Positions 37,411 through 45,230 of a DNA stretch of 64,000 nt are shown piece by piece. This DNA comes from an uncultured Pseudoalteromonas sp. Its GTDB lineage: Bacteria > Pseudomonadota > Gammaproteobacteria > Enterobacterales > Alteromonadaceae. Where the stretch lies: assembly GCA_947493455.1 (NCBI GenBank), contig CANLRB010000009.1, positions 62,001 through 126,000 of the forward strand, given 5' to 3'. The notes below the pieces were generated by a model. That model had not been told where the DNA came from. It saw only the letters and a list, made by a program, of their open reading frames with translations, and did not search any database. A program made the translations under genes and the position numbers. Position 1 is the first letter of the stretch. Each line of letters opens with the position of its first letter.

Positions 37411-37551
37411 ATGAGTAACGCCAATTTTATCGATATCGCTTTAGTAGCAGCATTAAGCACTGTAGTCGTTGCAGGACTAGTCACGGTCGGCATGGCAAGC
37501 GCATTGGTAACGGGTAGTGTAGTTGGTAGTGCATACATGTTCGCAAAATAA
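37411..37551 (+). CDS. Small glycine-rich hydrophobic peptide B, copy 1
   Basis: 46 residues, paralogue of peptide A: MSNANFIDIALVAAL, STVVVAGLVTVGMASALVTG, SVVGSAYMFAK. The core VVAGLVTxGMxSA, Asp8, GxxxG at 35-39 and terminal Lys are shared. SD AAGGAG lies 7 bases before the ATG and 26 bases after peptide A ends, so the pair is an operon. It is more diverged from its copy-2 counterpart than peptide A is. Role unknown; two related helices with glycine zippers could pair in the membrane. Confidence 0.8.
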   Translation: MSNANFIDIALVAALSTVVVAGLVTVGMASALVTGSVVGSAYMFAK

Positions 37552-37568
37552 TTTTTAGGGTAATGCCC

Positions 37569-37616
37569 ATGACAAAAAACAAATTAATATACACATTAAA
37601 AAAACAGCTCAAATAG
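37569..37616 (+). CDS. 15-residue lysine-rich peptide C, copy 1
   Basis: MTKNKLIYTLKKQLK, net charge about +5, amphipathic. It follows peptide B by 17 bases. Copy 2 encodes the same peptide with Asn4 to Lys and one silent change while the bases just before it have changed more, so it is probably translated. Its TAG overlaps the first bases of the terminator stem. It could instead be part of a conserved RNA end. Confidence 0.55.
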   Translation: MTKNKLIYTLKKQLK

Positions 37617-37650
37617 CCTTTCTAATATATAAAAATAGAAAGGCTTTTTT
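37615..37650 (+). terminator. Terminator of peptide locus copy 1
   Basis: AGCCTTTCT (37615-37623) pairs with AGAAAGGCT (37637-37645), then a T-run. The stem begins inside the stop codon of peptide C. Confidence 0.9.
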
Positions 37651-37706
37651 ATTTACAACAACTAAATTAGTTCACCATAAAAAGCTGTATATTGTTTAAA
37701 CCACAC

Positions 37707-38621
37707 CTAATGATGCAAAACTTCAGAACCAGTTAACATCGGTTTCATCACTAAAAGATCACAATCAATCACCTCAAGCATTTCTTCTGCTGTATGACCA
37801 AAAACTCGATTTTTAAAACCATGTTCGCCTGAATGGCCAACAATAATTAGGTCGCTATCAACTGAATGGGAAATTGAATTGACTGCAAACTCAGGCAAGT
37901 AATGATTAAGATGAATATGCTGCTCAGCCAAATGATACTTATCGCAAAGCTGACCAATCGCTTGCTTATGTTGTTGATCTAACTCCTGTTGGTCTATATA
38001 TTGATGCATTGACATTGAATAGCTGCCATCAAAAAAACAATCTATAAAGTGACATTCCTTATGGAACAACTTTGCCAAATGACCGCTTTCTTCAATGATT
38101 GACTCCGATAATTGGCGATGTAGTGAATCTTCACTAAATGCCTGCACTGCAGACAATATATGACCACTCTCATGCCAGTCTACATTTTTAACAACAAACA
38201 CCGAGGCATCACTTTCACGCATTAAGTAAACTTCAACCGGTAAAATATCAAACTTAGCCCACCAATCGTGACGACTTGCAGCAACAAATACCGCATCGAC
38301 GTCTTTTTCTTGCACTATTGTTAATATTTCACTCGGTTTATCAACCGTTTTAACGTCAACAATATGGCCTTCACCAACTAAATTTTGTGAGGCAGCATAG
38401 TTCACAAGTCGCTCTATTTTTTGCTCATGTGTGACTAGGTTTTTAGGTTCATTTCGGTGCGCTATCACATTTGCCATTTGATGCAATAAAAAATTGTGGT
38501 TGAGCATAACTAAAGTAAGCCGACCCTTGGTTTTTTTGGCGATATATACGGCTCGTTTGATTGCTCTGAGGGTAAAGTTTTGCTCGTCTATTACAACAAG
38601 CAAGTGGCGAAATTGGTTCAT
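37707..38621 (-). CDS. Tandem universal stress protein, UspE-like
   Basis: 304 residues from the ATG at 38621, which has a strong purine-rich ribosome-binding site (AAGGGGGG); the frame is open 15 codons upstream but without one. Two Usp domains: RHLLVVIDEQNFTLRAIKRAVYIAKK at the start and a second ending DLIIVGHSGEHGFKNRVFGHTAEEMLEVIDCDLLVMKP, with the nucleotide-binding G-2x-G-9x-G type pattern in the latter. Role in stress survival inferred. It sits convergent to peptide locus 1, 57 bp after its terminator. Confidence 0.85.
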   Translation of the reverse strand: MNQFRHLLVVIDEQNFTLRAIKRAVYIAKKTKGRLTLVMLNHNFLLHQMANVIAHRNEPKNLVTHEQKIERLVNYAASQNLVGEGHIVDVKTVDKPSEILTIVQEKDVDAVFVAASRHDWWAKFDILPVEVYLMRESDASVFVVKNVDWHESGHILSAVQAFSEDSLHRQLSESIIEESGHLAKLFHKECHFIDCFFDGSYSMSMHQYIDQQELDQQHKQAIGQLCDKYHLAEQHIHLNHYLPEFAVNSISHSVDSDLIIVGHSGEHGFKNRVFGHTAEEMLEVIDCDLLVMKPMLTGSEVLHH

Positions 38622-38985
38622 TGTCGCCCCCCTTTTTGAAAATATTTGATGTTTAATTATAGTCAATGTAGGTCAAAATTTTCGTTTCACACCTCCGATC
38701 ACTTAAAGAAAAAAGTGAATTAAGTGTCTTTTATATGCTGGATTTAAATAATGATATGACAGAGCATTTGTTAAATTTGGTAGCCCAATAAAAAACCAAT
38801 ATGAACAAACATTTAACAATTAAAAAAAAGACAGTATCAAATAAGATATCGTTAACAACTTACAAATCCAAACTTTTTTTAACACGAATTTCTTTGTATA
38901 TGTTAGCTCCCTACTACATGATTAATTGCATTATTGTTCACACTAAATAGTCAATAAAATTGGCACACAGCAAAGGAAGATTAAT
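38622..38985. other. Intergenic region without a gene
   Basis: Very AT-rich, holding the divergent promoters of the Usp and serine-hydrolase genes. CACTTAA and TTAAGTG near 38700-38726 form a 7-bp inverted repeat with a long loop. No coding remnant seen. Confidence 0.6.
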
Positions 38986-40107
38986 ATGCAAAATTTAAAA
39001 CTCATTATTTTCATAACATGGACTATTTTACTCAGCGCATGTGGGGGTAGTGACAATAAGGTGAGCGTAAAACCTGATACTACACTCAATACTAACGACG
39101 CCTTCGAGGTTGTTTTAAACGCACATAACGTGCCCGCAATTGCCGGTATGCATATTAAGCAAGGCGTTATTAGCGAACAATTTGCACTTGGCCAACGCAG
39201 CGCACAAAACACAATGGAAGTGTCACTCAGTGACCGCTGGCATATCGGCTCAATCACAAAGTCATTTACAGCAACACTGGCTGCACGCTTAATCGAAACA
39301 GACGTTATACAATGGGATACGCAAATCCAAGATATTTTTAACGCAGACGAATACAACCAAAAATTTGCCGAGATAACGTTAATCGATTTGCTCTCTCATA
39401 CCTCCGGAATTGAAGCAGATGTGCTAAAAGTCAGTAATTGGAATAGTTACTTTGATAGTGATTTGCCTATTACAACACAGCGCCAAATTATGGCTAAAGA
39501 ACTAATGAACATGCCAGGTTCAAAAATAGGTCAGTTCAATTATTCAAATGGAGGTTATGTTGTCGCAGGGGCCATGCTTGAGCGCGTAATGGCAACCAAC
39601 TGGGAAACCTTGCTCGAAGAATACGTATTGCTGCCGATGGATATTAATGATGCCCAGTTTGGTGCGCCGTATGATGGGGTAGAACTAACCCAACCGTATG
39701 GCCATAATTGGAAAAGTGGCAACTGGCAAGCCGTCAACCCAACAGGAAAGTACGCCGACAACCCAAAAGTGATTGGCCCTGCTGGAACACTTAATATGAG
39801 TCTAAACTCATTACAAAAATACGCTCAAATTCATTTACAAGGAAATCTTGGCAACAATGACTTTCTAACTACAGCTAATTTCAAGCGCTTACATCAAGAG
39901 GTCGCAAATACAAACTACGCTTTAGGGTGGGCAATTAATAATAAAATTATCTCCCATAATGGCAGCAACACCATGTGGTTTGCGGTACTCGCCATCAATT
40001 TATCAACGCAAACAATCACGATTGCCGCGACGAATGCAGGCGGTAGCAAAGGAGATAATGTGACACAAAACATTATGAATACGTTAGTTCAACGAAACGG
40101 CAGCTAG
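38986..40107 (+). CDS. Serine hydrolase lipoprotein, beta-lactamase class C fold
   Basis: 373 residues. Lipobox ILLSACGG predicts a lipoprotein. The three penicillin-binding motifs are intact: SxxK as SITK in HIGSITKSFTATLAARL, YxN as YSN in FNYSNGGYVVAG, and HxG as HNG in ISHNGSNTMW. Such proteins are usually D-aminopeptidases, esterases or peptidoglycan hydrolases rather than true beta-lactamases (HNG instead of KTG). Lies between the two peptide loci. SD AAGGAAGA upstream. Confidence 0.88.
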   Translation: MQNLKLIIFITWTILLSACGGSDNKVSVKPDTTLNTNDAFEVVLNAHNVPAIAGMHIKQGVISEQFALGQRSAQNTMEVSLSDRWHIGSITKSFTATLAARLIETDVIQWDTQIQDIFNADEYNQKFAEITLIDLLSHTSGIEADVLKVSNWNSYFDSDLPITTQRQIMAKELMNMPGSKIGQFNYSNGGYVVAGAMLERVMATNWETLLEEYVLLPMDINDAQFGAPYDGVELTQPYGHNWKSGNWQAVNPTGKYADNPKVIGPAGTLNMSLNSLQKYAQIHLQGNLGNNDFLTTANFKRLHQEVANTNYALGWAINNKIISHNGSNTMWFAVLAINLSTQTITIAATNAGGSKGDNVTQNIMNTLVQRNGS

Positions 40108-40125
40108 TTTCCCGTCAATACACGT

Positions 40126-40164
40126 CATCAACTTTCACCATCAACTCTTACCATCAACTTTCAC
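40126..40164 (+). repeat. Three tandem 13-bp repeats
   Basis: CATCAACTTTCAC, CATCAACTCTTAC and CATCAACTTTCAC follow each other without gap just after the serine hydrolase stop; a partial fourth unit (CAT) follows. Middle copy has two changes. Confidence 0.8.
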
Positions 40165-40175
40165 CATAAAAAAAT

Positions 40176-40198
40176 AGAACGACCTAAGTGGTCGTTCT
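40176..40198 (-). terminator. Terminator of the M3 peptidase gene
   Basis: AGAACGACC (40176-40184) pairs with GGTCGTTCT (40190-40198), loop of 5; on the minus strand a run of T follows, so it serves the gene ending at 40274. Confidence 0.85.
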
Positions 40199-40273
40199 AG
40201 TTCTCTTGTAAAAAGGCGTATACAAAAACGCGCCTAAAACGTGCTAAATAAAAAGTATGTTAGCGAAAATCGC

Positions 40274-42175
40274 TTATTTACCTTGTTTATCTAAAATAGC
40301 CTCAATTTGCTGCATCACCGATTCCATACGGTCAATCACCGCATTATAAGGTGCAGCACTAGTCATATCTAAACCAGCCTTCTTTAAAATTTCTACAGGG
40401 TAATCATTACCGCCCGCTTTTAGGAAGTTAAGATAATTCTCACGTGCTTCCACGCCACCCGTTTTAAGTTGATCAACAAAGTAAGCAGCACCAGCAATCG
40501 ATGTCGCATATTGATAAACATAAAAGTTATAATAGAAATGAGGGATATACGCCCATTCAATCATATCGCGCTCAGTAATTTTCATCACGCCTTGGTCATG
40601 ACCGTGGTAACGTTTTAAAATCTCGCCATACATTTGCGTCATGCGTGCGCCTGTTAACGCTTCACCACGTTCTACCGCTTCGTGTATTGCTAATTCAAAT
40701 TCCGAGAACATCACCTGACGGAAGAAAGTGCCACGCATTTGCTCAAGTGCATAACCTAAATAAAACAAACGTTCATCTTGCGTTTTTGCTTTTTCAAGCA
40801 AGTGTTCTTGCAACACTATTTCTTTTGCGATCGCGGCAATTTCAGTCGTAAATATTGAGAAGTTAGACAACTCGTAAGGCTGATTTTCGTTGGTTAATAC
40901 TTTATGAAGTGCATGTCCCCATTCATGGGCATAGGTTGACGCACTGTTATAATCATCTTGGTGATTTAGTAGTATTAATGGATGCACGTCATATGCGGAA
41001 CCTGACATATAAGCGCCCGAGCGTTTACCAGGTTGCGGAAAAACGTGCATCCAGCGATCTTGAGATGCCTTTGCGAACTTTTCAGCGTATTCTGGGCCCA
41101 TAATATCCAATGACTCCAGCATGTATTCACGCGTCTTATCAATTGGGAAGGTAAGATCTGTTTGCACCAAATCTGGGTAGATATCGTGATAACCTAAGTC
41201 TTTAATATCTAACATTCTCGCACGTAATTTGAAGTAGCGATGTAACACGTCGATTCGATCATTGGCTACTTTTACAAGTGTACGATAGACCTCTTCAGGA
41301 ATGTTATCTCCCGACAAGAAATACTGCAGTGTATTATCATATTTTCTAGCTTTTGAAGTCGCTACATTTGCTTGCACTTCACCATTTAACGTAACGCCAA
41401 AGGTACTTTCAAAGTCTTTATAGCGACCCCAAAATGCATCGAATACAGCTTCACGATCATCGCGGTTTGCGGCTGCACGGTGCAGCGAATAACCCGCATT
41501 TGTGAGATGGGCTTCAGTACCATCACTTAATGTGATTTTTGGCCACTCGATTTCAGCATTCGCTAACATATCGCGTGCCCCCTGCGACGCCGAAAGTGCA
41601 GACCCCATTAGAGAAAGCACTTTCTCACTTTCGGGTGATAAAACGTGTTTTCCTTGGCGTAACGTATTACGCAATGACAATGCATGTTTTTTAAGACCCG
41701 GTTCTTGTTTTATAAATCGTTCGATACGTTTTTCGCCAAGCGCGACGATTTCAGGTGACATAAAACTTTGGCTTGCGCTCACCTGTTGAACTAAAGCCTG
41801 CAAACGACCCACCATAACTTGACCTTGTGGATCCCCTAAGTTGGTGTTGCGAATATTTGACGCATAGGTGAACGCACGCGATAACTCTTTTGAAAAAGCA
41901 GACTGCGCATCAAGCGCTTTTAACAAGGTTCTAGCATTATCACCAAGCTTGCCCTGATACTTTTTCAACCCTTTAATTTCACCGCGCAAGCGCTCAACTT
42001 CGGCTTCCCAGTCTTGTTTAGTCGCATAAAAGTCGGTTAAATCCCACACATATTGCGCATCAACTTTAGCGGCCTGACTTTCCTTTGCTTGCAACGGCGC
42101 AGTTATGGCCATCAAGGCCACAGTGCTTGCGCACAATAAACTGGCTGTTTTAAGTTTAATTGTATTAATATTCAT
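40274..42175 (-). CDS. Exported M3 family oligoendopeptidase (PepF-like)
   Basis: 633 residues. A signal peptide (SLLCASTVALMAITAPLQA) makes it unusual among PepF enzymes, which are mostly cytoplasmic. The zinc site HEWGH is in STYAHEWGHALHKVL; the third ligand is in the FTTEIAAIAKE helix. N-terminal oligopeptidase F domain begins DLTDFYATKQDWEAE. It would degrade peptides up to about 20 residues in the periplasm. It lies between the two small-peptide loci, which may be coincidence. A 16-bp palindrome lies 70 bases upstream. Confidence 0.9.
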   Translation of the reverse strand: MNINTIKLKTASLLCASTVALMAITAPLQAKESQAAKVDAQYVWDLTDFYATKQDWEAEVERLRGEIKGLKKYQGKLGDNARTLLKALDAQSAFSKELSRAFTYASNIRNTNLGDPQGQVMVGRLQALVQQVSASQSFMSPEIVALGEKRIERFIKQEPGLKKHALSLRNTLRQGKHVLSPESEKVLSLMGSALSASQGARDMLANAEIEWPKITLSDGTEAHLTNAGYSLHRAAANRDDREAVFDAFWGRYKDFESTFGVTLNGEVQANVATSKARKYDNTLQYFLSGDNIPEEVYRTLVKVANDRIDVLHRYFKLRARMLDIKDLGYHDIYPDLVQTDLTFPIDKTREYMLESLDIMGPEYAEKFAKASQDRWMHVFPQPGKRSGAYMSGSAYDVHPLILLNHQDDYNSASTYAHEWGHALHKVLTNENQPYELSNFSIFTTEIAAIAKEIVLQEHLLEKAKTQDERLFYLGYALEQMRGTFFRQVMFSEFELAIHEAVERGEALTGARMTQMYGEILKRYHGHDQGVMKITERDMIEWAYIPHFYYNFYVYQYATSIAGAAYFVDQLKTGGVEARENYLNFLKAGGNDYPVEILKKAGLDMTSAAPYNAVIDRMESVMQQIEAILDKQGK

Positions 42176-42244
42176 TTTGTTCTCATTTTAGTAGTGATGA
42201 AAAAGCACAGTACAAAGCAAAACATTTTACACCTGTATAAAAGC

Positions 42245-42260
42245 AAATGTTATAACATTT
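42245..42260. promoter_or_regulatory. 16-bp perfect palindrome upstream of the M3 peptidase
   Basis: AAATGTTATAACATTT, fully self-complementary, 70 bases before the minus-strand peptidase start. Fits an operator; the binding protein is unknown. The rest of 42176-42557 is AT-rich with no gene seen. Confidence 0.45.
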
Positions 42261-42678
42261 CAAAAATGCAATTTAAATGCGATTCTATTTTGATGTTAAG
42301 CAGTGTGCAATACAGTCTCAACCACAAAAAGTAACAAGTTTTTTCAATAACGAACTCATTTCACTAAGAATGAATACTCTCGGCAGGTATCTAGCTCGAT
42401 ATTAATTAAGGCAGGCCAGCAATCACTTCGCCTCAGTCAACATCTATTAATTTAGTCAATCGAATTCACGTTCATTTACATTCTCATATTTCATGAGCAG
42501 GACGTGTGACCTAGCAACCAAGCAGCATTTATTATTCATCCTCTCTATTTTCCTCATATCACCGCAATTGACCACATATCACAAAGCACAGGATCTCCGA
42601 TTAAACTCCCCTATTCTTTAACTCAAGCAGCAAGCTTAACAACTTAATCAAAAACGTAAACAAATTAGGATAGACACC

Positions 42679-42819
42679 ATGAATACTTCAAACAGCATCG
42701 ACATCTTATTAACAGCAGGCTTAGCAACTTTCGTAGTAGCGGGACTTGTTACAGCAGGTATGACAAGCGCAATTATCGCAGGTGCAGCAATTGGCGGCAC
42801 ATACATGTTAGCTAAATAA
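42679..42819 (+). CDS. Small glycine-rich hydrophobic peptide A, copy 2
   Basis: 46 residues, identical to copy 1 except Val38 to Ile (AAIGG). Seven further base differences from copy 1 are all silent third- or first-position changes. Same ribosome-binding site (TAGGAT). See copy 1 for features; function unknown. Confidence 0.8.
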   Translation: MNTSNSIDILLTAGLATFVVAGLVTAGMTSAIIAGAAIGGTYMLAK

Positions 42820-42844
42820 TATTTACTACTTTAAGGAGAAAATA

Positions 42845-42997
42845 ATGAGTAACGCCAATATCATCGATATCACTTTAGTAGCCGCATTGAGTTCAGTTGT
42901 TGTTGCAGGACTGGTCACTGTCGGCATGACTAGCGCACTTATTTCAGGCGCAGTTACAGATGCCGTAGCGGGTAGCGCATATTTGCTAACAAAATAA
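42845..42997 (+). CDS. Small glycine-rich hydrophobic peptide B, copy 2
   Basis: 50 residues: MSNANIIDITLVAAL, SSVVVAGLVTVGMTSALISG, AVTDAVAGSAYLLTK. It keeps the VVAGLVTxGM core but carries a 4-residue insertion near the C-terminus that breaks the GxxxG at 35-39 and adds a second Asp. More changed than peptide A, as if A is fixed and B varies. SD AAGGAG. Confidence 0.8.
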   Translation: MSNANIIDITLVAALSSVVVAGLVTVGMTSALISGAVTDAVAGSAYLLTK

Positions 42998-43014
42998 ACT
43001 TTAGGATATTGCCT

Positions 43015-43062
43015 ATGACAAAGAAAAAATTAATATACACATTAAAAAAACAGCTCAAATAG
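43015..43062 (+). CDS. 15-residue lysine-rich peptide C, copy 2
   Basis: MTKKKLIYTLKKQLK, net charge about +6. 46 of 48 bases match copy 1; one change is silent and one is Asn to Lys. Preceded by TTAGGA, 9 bases upstream. TAG overlaps the terminator stem as in copy 1. Confidence 0.55.
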   Translation: MTKKKLIYTLKKQLK

Positions 43063-43094
43063 CCTTTCTAAGATTTAAATCGAGAAAGGCTTTA
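43061..43094 (+). terminator. Terminator of peptide locus copy 2
   Basis: AGCCTTTCT (43061-43069) pairs with AGAAAGGCT (43083-43091); the loop differs from copy 1 but both 9-base arms are identical. Confidence 0.9.
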
Positions 43095-43161
43095 TTATCA
43101 TCTGATCTACGCTATTTTCTAGCTATTTGACGCTTTCATTTTAGACTGAAAAATTTCAAAT

Positions 43162-43719
43162 CTACATTTTACTGTCTTTTGGCGCAAACTCTTGGTACCA
43201 GTGGCTCTCACTAATTAAATCGATAGGGCTCTCTAGTCGATCAATAAACGTTAACCCGTCTAAATGATCGAGTTCATGCTGAAAAATACGCGCAACAAAA
43301 TCAGTATATGTCGCCTGCTGTTTATGACCTTGTCTATCATAATAAGTCACGGCGATCTCTTTATGCCTTGGTACAAAGCCGCGCATACTCGGTACACTTA
43401 AACAACCTTCCCAGCCTTTTTCCATCTCTTTACTTGCTGAGACTATTTCGGGATTGATGATTGCGGTCGGCGGCATAAGTGGTGCATTGGGATAACGAAT
43501 ACTTGGCTTTGAGCACATAATGAATACCCTCATACTGCGGTAAATTTGCGGGGCAGCAATGCCTACACCACCGGCTTGATTTACCGCATCCATCATTTCA
43601 TCAATTAGATTTTGGCATTCGTGCGATAAAATATCGTCAACAACTTGCGCTTCTTGTCTAAGCACCGAGTGACCAAGCTGCGCGATATCCGGCTTGTTAA
43701 CGTTTGATGTCGATTGCAT
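43162..43719 (-). CDS. def: Peptide deformylase
   Basis: 185 residues from ATG 43719 (AAGG 7 bases upstream; a TTG at 43749 extends the frame without one). All three deformylase motifs are present: GVGIAAPQI (motif 1), EGCLSVPS (motif 2 with metal-binding Cys) and HELDH in FQHELDHLDG (motif 3). It removes the formyl group from nascent proteins. It is not next to fmt, so it is probably an extra copy rather than the housekeeping one. It faces peptide locus 2, whose small products start with formyl-Met; a link is speculative. Confidence 0.9.
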   Translation of the reverse strand: MQSTSNVNKPDIAQLGHSVLRQEAQVVDDILSHECQNLIDEMMDAVNQAGGVGIAAPQIYRSMRVFIMCSKPSIRYPNAPLMPPTAIINPEIVSASKEMEKGWEGCLSVPSMRGFVPRHKEIAVTYYDRQGHKQQATYTDFVARIFQHELDHLDGLTFIDRLESPIDLISESHWYQEFAPKDSKM

Positions 43720-43899
43720 ATTTGGCCTTATATTAAACTGAACAATCAACTATATAAATTATCACAGTTGTAAACTCTGCACATACTAAGCCTAATTAAT
43801 TTTTCACCAAAAGATATAAAAAATAAAAACTCGCGTTACCCTGTAATAATTTGATATGTCGAGCCACTAACTAAGAAAACATTAAGATGAAGAGTTTAA

Positions 43900-44400
43900 A
43901 TGGGCAGTGATTTTTATACGGGGTCAATACTCCCTCACGCGGCGATAATCATTAAGATTTGCCGTGCGTACACCAACACCCAAGAAGATTTTGAAGACTA
44001 TTATCAAGAAGTCTGCCTACAAATTTGGCGCAGCCGCTCGCGATTTAACAAACAGTGTTCGTGGACCACTTGGATTTACAAAATAACGCTCAATGTCTGT
44101 TTAACATATTTAAAAAAGCAAAGTAACACGTCATTGCGCTTTACATCCGATCCGTTGCCCGAACAGTTAATTGAAGACTCACAAGTTGAACATGACGATA
44201 CAGTACACAGTTTATATAACGCAATTCATCAACTCAGTGAAGTAGACCGCGCGCTCATTCTGTTGTACCTCGAACAGCGAACAAATATTGAAATAGCCGA
44301 GATTCTTGGGCTTTCGGCAAATAATGTTGGCGTACGTATTGCGCGCATAAAACGACGGTTAAATAAAATATTAAAATTAGGAGCAACAAATCATGAGTAA
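43900..44400 (+). CDS. ECF-type RNA polymerase sigma factor
   Basis: 166 residues. Region 2: EDFEDYYQEVCLQIWRSRSRFNKQCSWTTWIYKITLNVCLTYLKK; region 4: LSEVDRALILLYLEQRTNIEIAEILGLSANNVGVRIARIKRRL with the helix-turn-helix. Its stop overlaps the start of the next gene, a membrane protein, by 8 bases, the usual arrangement for an ECF sigma and its anti-sigma factor. Target promoters unknown. Confidence 0.9.
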   Translation: MGSDFYTGSILPHAAIIIKICRAYTNTQEDFEDYYQEVCLQIWRSRSRFNKQCSWTTWIYKITLNVCLTYLKKQSNTSLRFTSDPLPEQLIEDSQVEHDDTVHSLYNAIHQLSEVDRALILLYLEQRTNIEIAEILGLSANNVGVRIARIKRRLNKILKLGATNHE

Positions 44401-45016
44401 ATCAATTGAATCTCTATGGCAAAACGGATTTGTAGACGACATGGCATTGAATGCACCAAAATTAAACAACCTTTACAAACAAGAATCGCAAAACCTGATC
44501 GACAAATTTGAAAGCTTATTCGCCGCAAATCACAAAGGTGTTATATATGGCGCAATTACCATTTGCATCGTGTTAAGTATTTTTGGCGCCCCTGTTCTTG
44601 GCGGGCTTATCGCTTTGATGCTCTGTGGCTTAATTTACATAGGTAAAAAACAGCTCAAAGAGCTCGAAAAAGTAGATAAAACCGCAAATAGTTTTGTTTA
44701 TTTACAGGCCTTTGATATTTGGCTAGATAATGCTATCACGCAATATACTAAAATATATCGCGTCTTCTACCCAACACTATTTGCGCTGTGCTCAGTTAGA
44801 TTTATGTATTCAGAAACAGGCTCAGGTGCATTAGCTGAGTTTAATCTTATCAACGATGGACAAATATCATTGCTTGTCTATGTTGCGATCTGTGTTATTG
44901 CAATAATTATTTCGATGTTAGCGGGCGTTATATACCGCGCAGACGTTAATTTGGTCTACGGCCATGAAATTAAAAAATTAAAGCAACTGATCGCTGATAT
45001 GCGGGAGATCCAATAA
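44393..45016 (+). CDS. Inner-membrane protein, probable anti-sigma factor
   Basis: 207 residues, translationally coupled to the ECF sigma gene. A soluble N-terminal part (MSKSIESLWQNGFVDDM...) of about 50 residues precedes four hydrophobic helices in two pairs (~residues 50-85 and 120-185). It has no zinc anti-sigma HxxxCxxC motif, so it is not the ZAS type. Inhibition of the sigma factor is inferred from coupling only. Ends at a strong hairpin. Confidence 0.7.
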   Translation: MSKSIESLWQNGFVDDMALNAPKLNNLYKQESQNLIDKFESLFAANHKGVIYGAITICIVLSIFGAPVLGGLIALMLCGLIYIGKKQLKELEKVDKTANSFVYLQAFDIWLDNAITQYTKIYRVFYPTLFALCSVRFMYSETGSGALAEFNLINDGQISLLVYVAICVIAIIISMLAGVIYRADVNLVYGHEIKKLKQLIADMREIQ

Positions 45017-45031
45017 AACGCATAACGAATT

Positions 45032-45062
45032 ACAACGCAAGAATCGCGCACTCTTGCGTTGT
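45032..45062 (+). terminator. Terminator after the sigma/anti-sigma pair
   Basis: Perfect 11-bp stem (45032-45042 with 45052-45062), 9-base loop. No T-run follows. Confidence 0.75.
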
Positions 45063-45230
45063 CATCTCGAACTATCATAGCTCGATTGTCTGACTGACAT
45101 TAAAAGAATGAAAAAGGGATGAAAATCACAAAAACGACCTTTTACAAATTGAACCTTTGTACCCTTTTTGACAATATGCCCGCGCCTTCATTTAGGGCAA
45201 TACTCAATTAAATAAAAAGGACAAAGGAAA

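Larger units (their letters stand above)
37122..37650 (+). repeat. Three-peptide locus, copy 1 (direct repeat with 42558-43096)
   Basis: Unit made of a ~120-base leader, two paralogous hydrophobic peptide genes, a 15-codon lysine-rich gene and a terminator. The leader is nearly identical in both copies (for example ATCACCGCAATTGACCACAT and ACTTAATCAAAAACGTAAAC), showing that promoter and control signals were duplicated with the genes. The start at 37122 is where similarity begins; left of it the two loci differ. Confidence 0.85.
42558..43096 (+). repeat. Three-peptide locus, copy 2
   Basis: Second copy of the 37122-37650 unit, same strand and order, 5436 bp away. Leader and first gene are nearly identical to copy 1; the second gene is diverged with a 12-base insertion; third gene and terminator are conserved. 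Confidence 0.85.

Noticed and set aside
38986-40107. Antibiotic-resistance beta-lactamase
   Set aside because: Third motif is HNG rather than KTG and the protein is a lipoprotein; more like a peptidase or esterase of the same fold.
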